Positions 20,484 to 33,329 of a DNA stretch of 64,000 nucleotides are shown piece by piece; the first letter of the stretch is position 1; every line of letters begins with the position of its first letter. Below the pieces are notes generated by a model that saw only the letters and a program-made list of their open reading frames with translations, searched no databases and was not told where the DNA came from. The position numbers and the translations under genes were made by a program. The DNA is from Dactylis glomerata (lineage: Eukaryota > Streptophyta > Magnoliopsida > Poales > Poaceae): the NCBI GenBank assembly GCA_007115705.1, contig QXEO01002100.1, positions 1,922,001-1,986,000 on the forward strand, written 5' to 3'.

Positions 20484-23443
20484 ACATGCCAAAAGAGGGT
20501 TTTCAGATTATCTTACTGAATCAGGAGGCATGCGCCTTGCTACTCCCGTGAAGAAGTATCAGGGTGGTGTCCAGTGTCAGCTGTCGTGCTGCATTGGAGC
20601 CATGCCTACTTTTCTAATCGGTGTGGCTTGCCGCTCATCTGCCTGTGCGCGCGGCTCTGCCTCTGCACCTGGTCTTTCGGTCGAGTTCATGGTTTGCTTC
20701 CCTGACAACGATCACTCGATTTTGTAACCATCGGTGTCTTCATTCCAGAACAGCCCGATTCAGCGCACATCTCCCTCCATGAGAAAGACAGCAAGAGCAA
20801 TACTGAAATCCCCGGACGCTACTGAAAAAGAAGAAGAGAAGCGAGGTCATACACGAAACTGCTATTCCTAGTCTCCATGGAAAGAAGAATTGACGCGCGA
20901 CATCTAACATGTACTAGTGGTAGACTGGCTGGCAGACTGCACGCACATATGTTCGATGTTCACTGGGAGTCTGGGACAGTTTGGTCAGCATCACCGTTCA
21001 TCAATCCGATGAGTGTGCGAACATTGACTGGCCAAACTCTCGCCGCGCTGCCGAGCTTCAGCGCAAGAGCCCGTCGCTTTTGCAGCCGCAAAGCTGAAAA
21101 AGACGGGGGGGGTGGGGTGGGGGGATGATCTGTGGCGCGGAAACTGGCTACCTGAACCTGGGTGCGTCCACAGAAATGGCAAGTTTCCGTTCTATCTTCC
21201 GCTGCAATTTCCTGGGACGCGTCGCCTTCGGTCGCCGTCGTGCTCAGCGACGGGTCATGGGTGTCTATCGTGGCGGCATGTTCGGCGGAGAAGGCGGCCG
21301 GGGGAGCTAGCTGGCGAGTCGGTGAGTGGCTACATCAGATAGGTTGCAGCCACATGGTCCTGGACTGGAGGATAACATGGGCTTCAGCTCTGAATCTGAT
21401 GGTGTCAAGTTTCCCATGAAAATGGCAAGTCTTTTGCTTTGTTTTAAAACAAAAGCTTCCCATGACAACCAACGGTGTGCAATTGAATTGTACTAGAACT
21501 GAACATCTTACAGGCTATACACCTTGCTAGGGTTCATCATCTCGCGCGCACACGCGCGCCCCCCGTGGATAAAAATCGAATGGGTCAACTTGCGTCTCTG
21601 TCAGCGAAGCTTGAAAATGAATGTCGCCATCTTATCGATCGTCAGGAAGATAAGGACCCTGTGCACCATCTCCGGCTAATTCAGACGCAGATGGGTGGTG
21701 ATTTTTAATTCAAGGAACGCTAACGAAGTTTGACTTTCAGATTTGAATACATGCGTCCTGTTATTGAATTGAGGGTGATACGTTAGCGGTGACATATGGT
21801 GATCTGACATTTTTGTTTTGTAAGAAGAAACTAATATAAAGATGTGCGGGTGTCTCGATTTATACTTTTGCCATGCAGGTTTGACCAAAACTTATAGTAA
21901 TCCTATATGTGCAATGCACGTGTTGACTAATGCACAAAACTGAAATTGCACGTTGTATTTTCTTCAATTCCCACGAAATCATTTTAAAATACATTGCCAA
22001 ATCACACCTAGAACTAGTAGAAGGAGGGATAGAATCATAGTGGAACTATTTGAGCCTGCAGTTTTTGTTCAAATCAGTAAAAGGCAATACATTCTTCTGA
22101 CAGTTTGTTCACGTTTTATACACCCTGTTCTGTTACCTGAATACTGAAGTTGCAAAAATCAACTACTAGCACTATTGAGCCTACAAATATTTTCTTACGT
22201 GAATACTAAAGTTGAACTTGAGAGTGAGCAAAGAATAAGCGTCTAACCTATGTCTAATATTCCATGCGAGTCATCAGCGTTACAAGAAAGATGATAATAT
22301 CTGATACAAACTACCAACTAGGTAACTTGCAAATTTGTGCACCCAGATAGATCATTCTGTTCTCTCTTCCATTTTTACCCATCCTAGCTTGTGATGGATG
22401 AACTCTTAATAAACCAAGGAAAACTTTCCTCAATTTGATTAAAGTATGTCTCCAAGATAATCATAAAGATCCTATTACGTGGACTGGCTATCCATGAAAA
22501 CTAAATTTGTTTTCTTGATATATTTTTCTCTTACATTTAGGTAATGACACATTCCAATAGTATACTATTTTGACACAATAATATTCATTCTCATAAAATT
22601 TCAAAATATTCAACTGGAAAATATGCAGGCACAAGATTTAAGTTGCTGGTTTCCGGCAAGAGATACATTAGTTGTCTTGTTTTGGTAAAACATTGCCCGC
22701 TAAGCGAACCTTTTGTTAAAATTAATAGCCTTAATTAGTTGTGAAATAAACTTGAAAACAAAATTACATGCTTCCATGAATAGAGCAATATGGATGAATT
22801 ACATTGTGGATATATGCCTTCGAGTGCTTGTCCTCTTGCTATTTTCATATGCTTAAATAACCTAGTAGGGAGCTCTGAAGTTGAGAGTCTAACAAGTATT
22901 TTGAGCGAGGTTTCTAGTGAAGATCTTCTTACTCATGTGTAAAAAAATATCTGAAATACTATATTATGTAAGATGTCTAAGTATTTGTCCGCAACCATAT
23001 TTGATATAATACTTTGTTGTTTTTGACATGGCCAAATCATTTTCCACTATACAGAAAAGCGTGAACTACTAACTAGTTACTCGGTGTAAGGTAGGGTGAC
23101 TAGAAATATTAATAATCCGATAGCTAACGATGGCAAAACATATTGCCGACCTCATCGAGAAAACCCCAATGGTTGAAACATATCAGTAATTGATTAATGG
23201 TAAGAAAAATTGAATTCATCTTAAAATGGGGAATAAGGTCACCAATTTAATTTTTCAGTGCTTTTTATGCATTTAGAGAGTGCGTCACATAGGAAATCAT
23301 ATTTGGGCACAAGCGCGTCCCAACTAGAATTACAAATATTATTGAGCTCACACAGGCACCTGTATAACTGTTTTGTTTGCACAACACAAATTATATTAAT
23401 AAAAATATTATTATCTCATTAAAACTAAGCTTTAATTCATTTT
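20484..23443. other. Long intergenic stretch without a supported gene
   Basis: A GC-richer part (20740-21420) has short open frames with no recognisable motif. The rest (21420-23440) is AT-rich. It contains no RNA gene or delimited transposon that I can support. Confidence 0.45.
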
Positions 23444-23500
23444 AGCATAGTGGTCGGTTATCATGTCCATTGCGTGTATGACCTTGGTTCGATCCCCAAA
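23444..23500 (+). repeat. tRNA-like Pol III A and B boxes, possible SINE head or tRNA relic
   Basis: An A-box-like AGCATAGTGGTCGG (23444-23457) is followed 28 nt later by a perfect B box GGTTCGATCCC (23486-23496). The sequence between them cannot form a normal cloverleaf by eye. This is the layout of a tRNA-derived SINE head or a decayed tRNA gene. No tail or target duplication was delimited. Confidence 0.5.
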
Positions 23501-24296
23501 ATTGTTTACTAATTCAGTTTTCACTTTTCCACCTTAAGTTTTTAGTGTTTGACAAAGATATTGTTCTGCAGTTGAATGTTATACCAAAACACATAACCAC
23601 TTTTAGTTTCTCCTTGAAATAAATCTAGTTGTAAAAATTAACAACCGATGCCGTTGTAGTGTATATATGAGAGCAGCCATTTGGAGCTCAGGCTCCATGG
23701 AGGGGGGCGGATCCAGAATTTGAGCATAGGGGTGGCGAAACACACAATGCTCGTATACAATAATTCTCTCTCTATGTATATAAAGTCTTGCAAAAACCCG
23801 TATATACATTTTGCAACAACGATGCAATGAATAACTGAACTAGAACAATTGCACTTATATTTAACAATTTTTAGTTTATGTTTAGCTCCCAATTACCTAG
23901 AAGACCGTACTATTTAATAGTCTTATCACAGATGATCTAACTTGAATTCTAATTTTCAGCCAACCAAGGTTCGAGCTTGCACTTATGGCTTGGATAGAAG
24001 GAAATATTTATTTTTTAATATTTTACCTACAAAAATTATAGCTAACTACATGAAAGACAAACTAGATCTACATCTAGAAATCTAAGCAAAGTACTACTAC
24101 AGTATTACTAAGCAGTTGTCTATTTTTTTACCCAAAAAAAGAGCAGTTGTCTGTTTCACCCCCTTGTGTTCTAAACAGCATCTGTATAATGTGCATCTTC
24201 AGCGTTAAAAAATAATGTATTGGACAGAAGAGATTAGAGATTAGCAATATTAACACTACTGAGTGTCGATGTACGTACCTTCAGGAATAATCAGTA
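23501..24296. other. Intergenic, nothing firm
   Basis: This stretch is AT-rich. A G-rich patch at 23695-23745 reads like old transposon sequence but has no clear edges. Confidence 0.4.
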
Positions 24297-24392
24297 CTCT
24301 CTCAGATTGAAAATAATTGTCGGTGATTTACTACAAACTTTATACTAAGTTAGTATAAAAATCACTGACACTTATTTTCCTAGATTATAGAA
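24297..24392. mobile_element. Diverged Stowaway-like MITE
   Basis: The left half CTCTCTCAGATTGAAAATAA and the right half TTATTTTCCTAGATTATAGA are imperfect reverse complements, with nearly complementary inner arms (GTCGGTGATTT and AAATCACTGAC). A TA lies before the left end at 24295-24296. At about 96 bp it fits the short hairpin MITEs of grasses. The right end is worn and its exact edge is uncertain. Confidence 0.7.
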
Positions 24393-24739
24393 CTGACCGA
24401 GGCAAGCCTGAAATTGCCATCAGGGCGGCTATCGCGCCGTCGTTGCGTGCAGATTTTAGACGCGGGGCCGGAGAAGAGATTATCGCCATAGACATCCGGT
24501 TCCGATCGGTGGCTGACGGCTGACTAGCGCGCGGCGGCGGCGATATGCAGGTTTCTACTCGTCGACGGCATCCCGCTCGGGCGTGACGGATCTCACGTGA
24601 TGGAATAGAAGATCGTGCAGGTAGGCCAGGTAATTCATTTGCTTGTTGGGCTTGCCTGCTTTAGGCCATGCGGCAGTCATACTTGCGTCTTGCGTACGAT
24701 TAGGGCAATCCCGGTGAACCCCACATTGTAATTTTAACA
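24393..24739. other. GC-rich intergenic block
   Basis: This block contains GC-rich sequence with CGGCGGCGG-type runs. No reading frame or element could be assigned. Confidence 0.4.
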
Positions 24740-25335
24740 GGCCGGCCCACCAGCATCCGAGGCGTTCGATTTTTTTTCCAGTTTTGGGAAGGTTCCGGAA
24801 CTTTTTGGTCGGTTTTCACTGCTTTTTCTGGTTTTCTTTTTTTGTTTCTGCAGGTTGCGTCTTTTTCTGGTTTTTGGGTCGGTTTTCATTTTTCTTTCTT
24901 TTTAAAAAATTATTCTTTCAATTTTGAAACAGTTTTAATTTGAACAAATTTGTATTTGAACGGATTTTAAATTGAACAGATCACGAATGTGCAAAGAATT
25001 TCAAATTTTGAAACAAATTTCGAATATTGAATTATTTACAAATTGAACATTTATTAATAGAACAGATTTTTGAATTGAACATTTTTTTAATTCGAACAGA
25101 TTTTCAAATATGAACAGATTTTTTATATGAACAGATTTTCGAATTTGAACAGATTTTGAATTTGAACATATTTCAAATCTGAACAGATTTTCAAATTTAA
25201 ATTTCTTCCCATTTTGAATAGATTTCAAATTTAACAAAACTTAAATTTGAACATATTTACAATTTAAACAAAATTTACGGAAAAAACAGTAGGCAAAAAG
25301 AAAAACGCTCTGCCTTATTGGGCCGGCCCACCCGG
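24740..25335. repeat. AT-rich minisatellite block bounded by GGCCGGCCCACC
   Basis: GGCCGGCCCACC occurs at both ends (about 24740 and 25321) around a T-rich then AT-rich core. Between about 24940 and 25270 a loose repeat of the form 'gaacagattttcaaatttgaacag' recurs with variation. Similar GC-ended, AT-cored blocks in grass genomes often belong to non-autonomous Mutator-like elements. I see no clean inverted ends or duplication, so the class is open. Confidence 0.55.
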
Positions 25336-25632
25336 AAGCACCTGCGGGCGTCGACCCGCGAAACGACGCTAAGAGTGCCCTATAGGCGCGCGCCTCCTAA
25401 CCTGGCTTTGTTCTGCTAGTGCCACTGAATTGGGCCACCAATTTTTTTAGAGTAGATAGTTCACAAATCATTTGTGTTTTTAGAGTAGAAAGATCACAAA
25501 TCATTTGCAGGTCACGGCGTTCCGCCTTGGGACTAGCCCATCGAGCAACGCTGCGGTGAGTCTCACGCCAGCTTTCCACTATTTATTTATTTATTGAACG
25601 GGAAAAAAGCAAAAAGAACGTAGAAAGGTTTG

Positions 25633-25639
25633 GGAAAAA

Positions 25640-25640
<1 letters not shown>
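25633..25640 (-). terminator. Pol III terminator of the tRNA gene
   Basis: The minus strand reads ATTTTTCC immediately after the tRNA 3' end, a five-T run suited to Pol III termination. Confidence 0.8.

Positions 25641-25719
<79 letters not shown>
25641..25719 (-). tRNA. tRNA-Leu (anticodon UAG)
   Basis: A 79-nt gene read on the minus strand. It has the acceptor pair GACAGTT/AGCTGTC (one G-T pair), a D-arm with GGCCGAGTGGTCTAAGGC (A box), an anticodon stem CCAGA/TCTGG around loop TTTAGGC (anticodon TAG), a variable arm typical of class II tRNAs, and GGGTTCAAATCCC (B box and T arm). The CCA end is not encoded, as usual for nuclear genes. The structure looks intact and the Pol III terminator follows, so this is probably a functional gene. 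Leucine assignment follows the long variable arm and UAG anticodon. Confidence 0.97.
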
Positions 25720-25724
<5 letters not shown>

Positions 25725-28053
25725 ATGTTTGTAATAAGAACAGGCCGTACTTAGCCATTGTGGGAATATCGAACGAAAGCGTACTGCTGCACAAAATTCA
25801 TGCGATGAAATGGAATCAGGAAATTACAAACTGTGGAGAACGAATCAGGGTTCTTTGCATATAACCTACAAATCAAAATAAACTGAGAAAAGTTATGGAC
25901 ACATGGAGAAATGATCCACAACAGATTAAAAATATCTATAGACCACATCAAAATTCTGCATCGTACAGTACCTAGTCATAAAATTCATGATTCATAGCAT
26001 AAGGAAATAAAAAACACCATGCTTTATACAATGAAACCAAATTGAATCAGGGTAGCCTAATTGGCTAATTCTGCATCAACACGGTATCCAGGCATCAAAT
26101 GAAGGGTTCTTAGGAAAAAGAATAAAAATTGCATGCATTACTCGCTAGTTAGGTACATCACCAGACAATGAAGGCCGTCCATACCTGCATGGCGCGACGG
26201 TGACGCTGTGATGCAGGAGGTCGTTGGTGGACGGGACAGATATATGAGGTAGACGACCGTGTACAATTACAGACCCATGAGGATGAGGGTGTAGCAGGAG
26301 CCGGGTAGCCGGCTTGGGGCGTCCCAAGGTTATGAGGCTGTGTGGTGTGCGAGGCGGAAAAAGGAATTGTTCTGAAGGCTAAATGAAACTTGAATGGTTA
26401 TTTCACGTAATGGAAGGTGTGGGTGAGTTCCTCAAGTATTGCGATGTTAGCAAGACCAATAGTCGTTCCCTTAAAAAAAAGCAAGATCAATAGTCGTGGT
26501 TTTCTAGTCCATTCAATAAACTCGGATGCTTTTCCCTTCTGTGAATTTTCTAGAATGGTTTCTTTGTTCTAGTGATCCCCTCATGTACTTTTAATATATA
26601 TATATATATAATAATAAATGAAATCACGTGGGAGGCATGCTAATTTTAGAAAAATGGCTAATTGTTCGACATGCAAATTATGTCACCACGCCACGCCACG
26701 CCACCGATAGCAACACCGCCGACAGCTTCCTCACTTCGCCACGCCACCGAGAGCGACGCTCGAGAATATACAGTTTGATGCTCGGAACAGCTCGAATTTC
26801 TTCAACAAAGAGGCCAGTGAGAAGTGGGGGACGGGCCAGCTCGCAATGCAGCTTCGGAGGATTGCGCTTATCTCCGGCCGCCGTGGCACTTAGATCGGAG
26901 TGGGTATCTGTTTTTGAGCAATCGAAAAGGATAACGAGAAGACGAGGAGTGTGACTATTTTTTTAGGGGAGTCTGTATAGTGTATACGACATTTTTTGGG
27001 GGTGCATATAGTGTATACGACTACGTCAGCTCCTACGACGAGAAAAGAGAGGCAGGATGGACATGGGCCTCCCGATGGTAACGGGCCACAAAGGCTAGAG
27101 TACTTTCCCGGTCCATAAGCTCTATTCCTTCCACCGTTTCCTCTCTGGATATAAAAGGGGCGTCTTGTATGCCGCCTTCTGCGGACCTGATGGGAAGCGC
27201 CACACGCAGGAGGGCGTTTTGGACCGTGGCCCACCATCTTCTCCTTCTTCCTTACCTTCTTCTTCCTCAGGACGCCCCTGCCTCCGCCGCCGGTCGGACC
27301 GCCTGCTGCCCCCACCCGCGGCCAGCGGCGCGAGCACCGCCCCGTCCTCCTCAGTCCTCCCCCCACCGCCCCTGACCTCCCTCTAAGCCCCCCAACCTCC
27401 AGCTTCGGCGAGCTCACCGCACCTTACCCCCACCCTAACCCTAAGATCTCGTCGCCGGCCGCACGGCCGCACCTCACCCCATCCTAAACCCTAATTTTTT
27501 TCCTCGCCTCCGCCAGCGACGCCGCGGCCAGCCGCTCCATCACCGTCTTCGGCGAGGTCTTGGCCTCTGCTCCGCTGGGGCGCCGCGGCCAGCCGCATCA
27601 TCCCCGTCGTCGTCAAGGTCGGCCGTCGCGGTCAACCGTCACCTCCATTCGCAGGACGCTAGTTGGGCTCGTTGCAGGTGTGTACTGCCTTATGCGGAGC
27701 CCAGATCGGGTCCGCAGTGAGCGGCGAATAGGATTTGCCGATATAAAATGGACTTTAGAAAATTATAAAATGGAGTGAGTGCCAGAAAGAAGCAAATAGA
27801 CTTAGAAGCACTCATCGTTTGCACTTTTCATTTTGACGACCAGGTAGTAGTGCGAGGTTGTCAAATACTACAACCTTCATAACTAAATGTATTTTTAAGC
27901 TAATTTAGCTTTCTAAGAAAATTTGCACTTTGAAACAGATGTAATAGATTAAATGGGCTCGAGATTTTCTTTGGAAGAAGCCATTCGACGAGCTTTATTG
28001 ATAATTAAACACATTTACTTTGTTTATCAAAAACTGCAAAATAAACTAGGGGG
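25720..28053. other. Intergenic DNA, possible promoter or leader block near 27150-27560
   Basis: A TATA-like GGATATAAAAGGGG (about 27147-27160) is followed by a CT-rich, CCCTAAACCCTAA-containing stretch that looks like a plant 5' leader. The open frames downstream (up to 175 codons, on either strand) show no known domain. It may be a captured or truncated gene start. A (TA)n run sits at about 26590-26612. The remainder holds nothing I can name. Confidence 0.4.
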
Positions 28054-28058
28054 CTCAT
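28054..28058. repeat. Left 5-bp target duplication (CTCAT) of the outer LTR element
   Basis: CTCAT here is repeated exactly at 47815-47819, directly outside the two LTR ends. Confidence 0.92.
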
Positions 28059-29702
28059 TGATGAGGACGGTGTTGATATATAGATCACCGACCAGTTGGG
28101 AACCCCAAGAGTAAGGTATGATGAGCACATCAGCAATTTTCCCTCAGTAAGAAACCAAGGTTTGTCAGTCTAGTAGGAGAAAGCCAAACTTAAGAAGGTG
28201 ATGCTTACTAGCTTCGTGACACTCCAACAAGGGCGCCGTTAACGATACTTGTTAGCGCGTCTTCAACTAGTAGCAACGCAGAACCTGCACACAACACAAC
28301 CAAGAACTTTGCTCCCAACTTACGATGAGGTTGTCAATCTCACCGGTTTGCTGTAAACAAAGGAATGAGCGTATCGAGTGGAAAGCAATAGTAGTATGCG
28401 AGAAAGTAAACAGTGCGAGTAATAGTAAAACGGTGTAACAATATAAAGGAAATTGGACAGGGGTCCACAGTTCACTAGTGGTGTCTCTCCATAAAATAAA
28501 TAACAACATGCTGGGTAAATAATTACAGTTGGGCAATTGATAAAATAAAGATAACGTGCATATGTCGCGAGGATCACTATGAGATTTACTCTGGGCATTA
28601 CAACAAAATACATAGACCGCCATCTAACTGCATCTATGACTAATAATCCACTCGCGGGGAATCATCCAAGGACCCCTTGAGTATTAAGTTGCGAACAACA
28701 GATAACTGTATAAAGCAAAGTGTGTAATGTAAACAAAGCGAATATCCTTGGACACAAGAATGTTGTTTTCTCCCTAATGGCAATAGCACATCTACAACCT
28801 TAGAGGTTTCTGTCACACCCCAGATTAAATAGAGGCATGAACCCAACTATCAAGCATAAATACCCCCTCTTGGAGTCACTAGTATCTACTTGGCCAAGAT
28901 AGCTACTAACAACGGAGAGCATGCAAGATCATAAACAACATAGAGATAACATAAGATATATGATTCAGCACATCAACTCAACATAACACCAATATTCATC
29001 GGATCCCAACAAACACAACATGTAGAATTACACAAAGATGATCTCGATCATGTAAGGCAGCTCACGAGATCTAAACATGAAGCACATGGTGGAGAAGACA
29101 ACCATCTAGCTACTGCTATGGACCCATAGTCCAAGGTAGACTACTCACTCATCGCGCCGGAGGCAAGCATGGCGATGAAGAAGACCTCCGGTGGCGATTC
29201 CCCTCTTTGGCAGGGTGCCGGGAAGAGCTTCTAGACCCTCCTAATCTCGGGTTGAGGACGACGACGGATCGTGATATGTTTCTGGAAAATTGATCGGGTC
29301 CTTAGGTTTTTCCCATCGGGGGGTCTTTATAGGCAAAGGGGCAGCGTCAGAAGTGGACCAGGGCGGTCACACATGTAGGGGGCGCGGCCAGGGGCTGGGC
29401 CGCGCCGCCCTGTTGTGTGGCCGGCCCATGGCCCCTCTCCATCTCCTCTTCGGACTTCTGGAAGCTTCGGTAAATTTCTGGATGTTCGGCTTTTGTTTCA
29501 TCCAATTCCGAGAATATTTCCTGTGTAACTTTTCTGAAACACAAAAACAGCAGAAAACAGGGAACTGGCACTGTGGCGTCTTGTTAATAGGTTAGTTCCA
29601 GAAAATGCATAAAAATGCCACGAAGTGTAACGAAACACTAAGCAACTGGTGTAAAAACAAGCATGGAGCATAAAAAATTATAGATACGTTTGAGACGTAT
29701 CA
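28059..29702 (-). repeat. 3' LTR of the outer element (1644 bp)
   Basis: On the minus strand it starts TGATACGTCTCAAACGTATC at 29702 and ends ...CCGTCCTCATCA at 28059. It differs from its partner at 46165-47814 by roughly ten substitutions in the first 270 bp from the 28059 side. A CTATAAAGACC promoter-like motif lies near 29322-29332. Confidence 0.92.
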
Positions 29703-29716
29703 GCATCCCCAAGCTT
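29703..29716 (-). other. Polypurine tract region of the outer element
   Basis: The minus strand reads AAGCTTGGGGATGC directly before the 3' LTR. This is the plus-strand priming site. The same motif precedes the 3' LTR of family 2 at 36736-36748. Confidence 0.8.
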
Positions 29717-31274
29717 AACTCCTGCTTGTCCTCGAGTAGGTAAGTGATAACAAAAGAAATAATTTTTGAGGTGACATGCTCCTACACAATCCTTATCATC
29801 TATGTAAAGCATTGAGTGCTGGGATCAAAAGAACTTAAAACATGGGCATAAAAGATATAATCTTGATAGAAGAAACTTAGCAACCATGTTATAGCATGAA
29901 AAAGAACACAAATGAAAGATCATGAAAATGAAACAATGAATGTCAAATGTGTGTTCAAATCATATGGAAAAACATAGCAAATGGTTTTCAGCTTGTCCTT
30001 CATGAGAGAGCAAAACATAAATGCATAGGACACCTTCAAGTTTAAGAGGGCGACTAGATACAAATAATTTAAGAACAAGTGAAACCAAAATCATGAATCA
30101 ATCAATGAAAACTTTGGGACAATGCACATTATACTTAGAATGACAACTATGCTCTCTTAGACAGTGCATAAAGATAGAAGGTGGTGACTCAACATAAAAG
30201 TAAAAGAAAGACCCTTCGCAGTGGGAAGCAGTGATTGCAAGTTTTATAAACCTTCAAAAATTATGGTACTTACTAGCTTTGAGCTCTCATTGCTCCCATC
30301 ATAGGCATCTTGAATGGTTAAAGTTAATGCGAGTACAATTATGAAGCATATGCTTGACAAATCATAAGTTGAAAACCCCGTGTCCCGTGAAGTACGAATA
30401 CCCAAACCTCATGCTACTCGACTTAGAGTCCCAAGCAAGCTCTTGTCATTGTAAATATATGTGTATCATCGAGAACCGCCAACGGGGTACCTCCGTGCCC
30501 GATGACATGGAACAAGCCCACATCAAAATGACAGGACAAACTGATAATGAACACCTCGGCATCTCTTTTATTTACCATTGGTATAGCTTTTTATTTTGAG
30601 ATGCGTCGTCGAATATTCACTATGAGCATGCTGTAAATTTCTACGATGAATTATGCATGGCTTAGATTAGCGGCCCAGGCGTTTCCCTAACACATATACA
30701 AACTCCATGATCTCGCAAGATTCCCAACTTATTTCACATCGCGAGTATCCATAAATAAAAGATCACGATATCAACTCAAATAAGAAGTGCAATGTTGAAA
30801 GCTTGCCCCATGATGGCATGGTTTGGCTAATTTCCAACTTACAACTTGCCAGCATAACAACTCAACATAAGAGAGCCACAATGTCAAATTTTTAAGAACG
30901 AGAAAATTAAAGTGTGCCATCAGGTTCGTGAGAGTTTTACTGACCAATTTTCGCATAACACCAAAAGAGTTTAATTTGAAGGATAGATAAAAGCAAGTCA
31001 AATGTACTTTGGAATAGCAAATTGCTAATAGGTATGTATGGTGGACACATTGGAACAACTTGGTTTTTAGGAGTTGGATGCACGAGTAGAGCTCATACTC
31101 AGTACAAAATGAGGGCTAGCAAAAGACTAGGAGCGACAGACTAAGAGAGCAATAACGGCCATAATCATGCAAAGCGATAAAGCAACATTAAAAGAAGCAT
31201 AAGATGGCATTAAAAGTCAAAAACTAAATGATCATAGAGGCTTATGGCGACTTTGTATGAGTCTAACATGTGTG
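29717..31274 (-). other. 3' part of the outer element's internal region
   Basis: Non-coding DNA. Its right part (31200-31279) matches the reverse complement of 35531-35600 in the family-2 element, and the match resumes at 39579, which places the nested insertion between. Confidence 0.75.
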
Positions 31275-31279
31275 AGCAT
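31275..31279. repeat. Left target duplication (AGCAT) of the nested solo LTR
   Basis: AGCAT here pairs with AACAT at 39574-39578, with one mismatch. Confidence 0.75.
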
Positions 31280-31640
31280 TGATACGTCTCAAACGTATCT
31301 ATAATTTTTGATGCTCCATGCTTGTTTTTACACCATTTGCTTAGTGTTTCGTTACACTTCGTGGCATTTTTATGCATTTTCTGGAACTAACCTATTAACG
31401 AGATGCCATAGTGCCAGTTCCCTGTTTTCTGCTATTTTTGTGTTTCAGAAAAGTTACACAGGAAATATTCTCGGAATTGGACGAAACAAAAGCCGAACAT
31501 CCAGAAATTTACCGAAGCTTCCAGAGAACCGAAGAGGAGACGGAACGGAGCCAGGGGTGGTCTCACCACCAGGGGGCATGGCCTAGGCCCTAGCCGCACC
31601 GCCCTATGGTGAGCCCCACCTGGTCCACTTCTGACGCTGC

Positions 31641-31645
31641 CCCTT
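31641..31645. repeat. Left target duplication (CCCTT) of the family-2 element
   Basis: CCCTT is repeated exactly at 38293-38297, outside the other LTR end. Confidence 0.92.
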
Positions 31646-33189
31646 TGATACGTCTCCAACGTATCCATAATTTTTGATGCTCCATGCTTGTTTTTACACC
31701 ATTTGCCTTGTGTTTCGTTACACTTCGTGGCGTTTTTATGCGATTTCCAGAACTAACCTACTAACAAGATGCCACAGTGCCAGTTCCCTGTTTTCTGCTG
31801 TTTTTGTGTTTCAGAAAAGCTACACAGGAAATATTCTCGGAATTGGACGAAACAAGTTCCTGAAGTCTTATTTTTCCCGGAAGCTTCCAGAGATCCGAAG
31901 AGGAGTAGGAGAGGGGCCACAGGCCAGGCTCACACATGGGTGGCGCGGCCCAGGCCCTGGCCGCGCCACCATGGTGTGAGGGAGCCTGGGCCCTCTCCTG
32001 ACATCGCCCCTTCGCCTATATAAAGCCTCGGGACGGAAAACCCTAAAGGAGTCGATGAAATTTCCAGAACAGTTCCGCAGCGCCGCCGTCGTCGAAGCCA
32101 AATTTCGGGGGACAGAAGTCTCTCTTCCGGCACCCTGCCGGGATGGGGAAGTGCCCCCGGAGCCATCTCCATCGGTCTCCATCGCCGTCTCCGCCGTCTC
32201 CATCGACCTCACCGCCATCTCCATCAACCTTGCTGTCTCCTATGATGAGGAGGGAGTAGTTCATCCCCGGGGCTGAGGGCTCTATCGGTAGCTATGTGGT
32301 TCACCTCTCTCTCCCATGATGTGATCTTTATGTGATCGTGAGCTTTGTATCATGTTGAACAAGTAGATGTTATTATTCAGATATTATGTGTACTCTAGTG
32401 GTATTATTAAAGTAATCTATTCCTCCTACCATGGTGTAACGGTGACAGTGCGTGCATCATGGTGGTACTTGGTCTAGGCTATGATTGTGATCTTTTATGG
32501 ATTATGAGAATAATTATCGCTATGATAGTATTGAAGTGATTTATTCCTCCTTTCATGGTGTAATGTTGACAGTGTGTGCACCGTGTTAGTACTTGGTCTA
32601 TGTTGCAATAATATCTATCTTGAGTTGTGCTTTGATTTGGATATCTCTATGAGTGGTGTTTGTCATGTACTTGATGAACTTTAAGGGGTGCTTCTGTAGC
32701 CACTACGCAATGATTAGTGTTATTCAATAGGAGAGTAATTCAGAGTACCATAGTGAAGAGAAGTTGTTTACTTGATCAATTATGTTATATTGTTGGGAGT
32801 GTGTCCACTAGTGAAAGTATGATCCCTAGGCCTTTTTTCCAAGCATTGCACACCGTTTACTTGCTATTTTGTTACTTGTTTGCTCGCAGCGATATTTATT
32901 TCATATCACGTTTGCTACTTATAATCATCACTACCACTTGTATTTCACTATCTCTTCGCCGAACTAGTGCACCTATACATCTGACAAGTGTATTGGGTGT
33001 GTTGGGGACACAAGAGACTTTCTGTATCGTAATTGCAGGGTTGCTTGAGAGGGATAGCTTTGACCTCTTCCTCCCTGAGTTCGATAAACCTTGGGTGATC
33101 CACTTAAGGGAAACTTGCTGCTGCTCTACAAACCTCTGCACTTGGAGGCCCAACACTGTCTACAAGAACAGAAGCGTGTGTAGACACCA
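31646..33189 (+). repeat. 5' LTR of the family-2 element
   Basis: Starts TGATACGTCTCCAACGTATC and ends GTGTGTAGACACCA. Its first 250 bp resemble family 1. The remainder differs. A TATATAAA motif lies at 32017-32024. Confidence 0.93.
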
Positions 33190-33199
33190 AGCTCTTTTC

Positions 33200-33217
33200 T
33201 GGCGCCGTTGCCGGGGA
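33200..33217 (+). other. Primer binding site of the family-2 element
   Basis: TGGCGCCGTTGCCGGGGA, ten bases after the LTR end. This is the PBS type of Athila-like Gypsy elements, which I recall as tRNA-Asp. Confidence 0.85.
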
Positions 33218-33329
33218 GGTAAGGTAAAAGGTACTCGCATCCTCCTGTGTGAGTGCTCGGAGTTATTTCCTTTAGATTCTGCAATTACATCTTTTTGTTT
33301 CTTGTTTTTATTTTCACTAGTTAGGCTTA

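Noticed and set aside
27165..27417. Gene near the TATA box at 27150
   Set aside because: The frames on both strands are short and low in complexity, and no domain is visible. I reported only the possible leader block.
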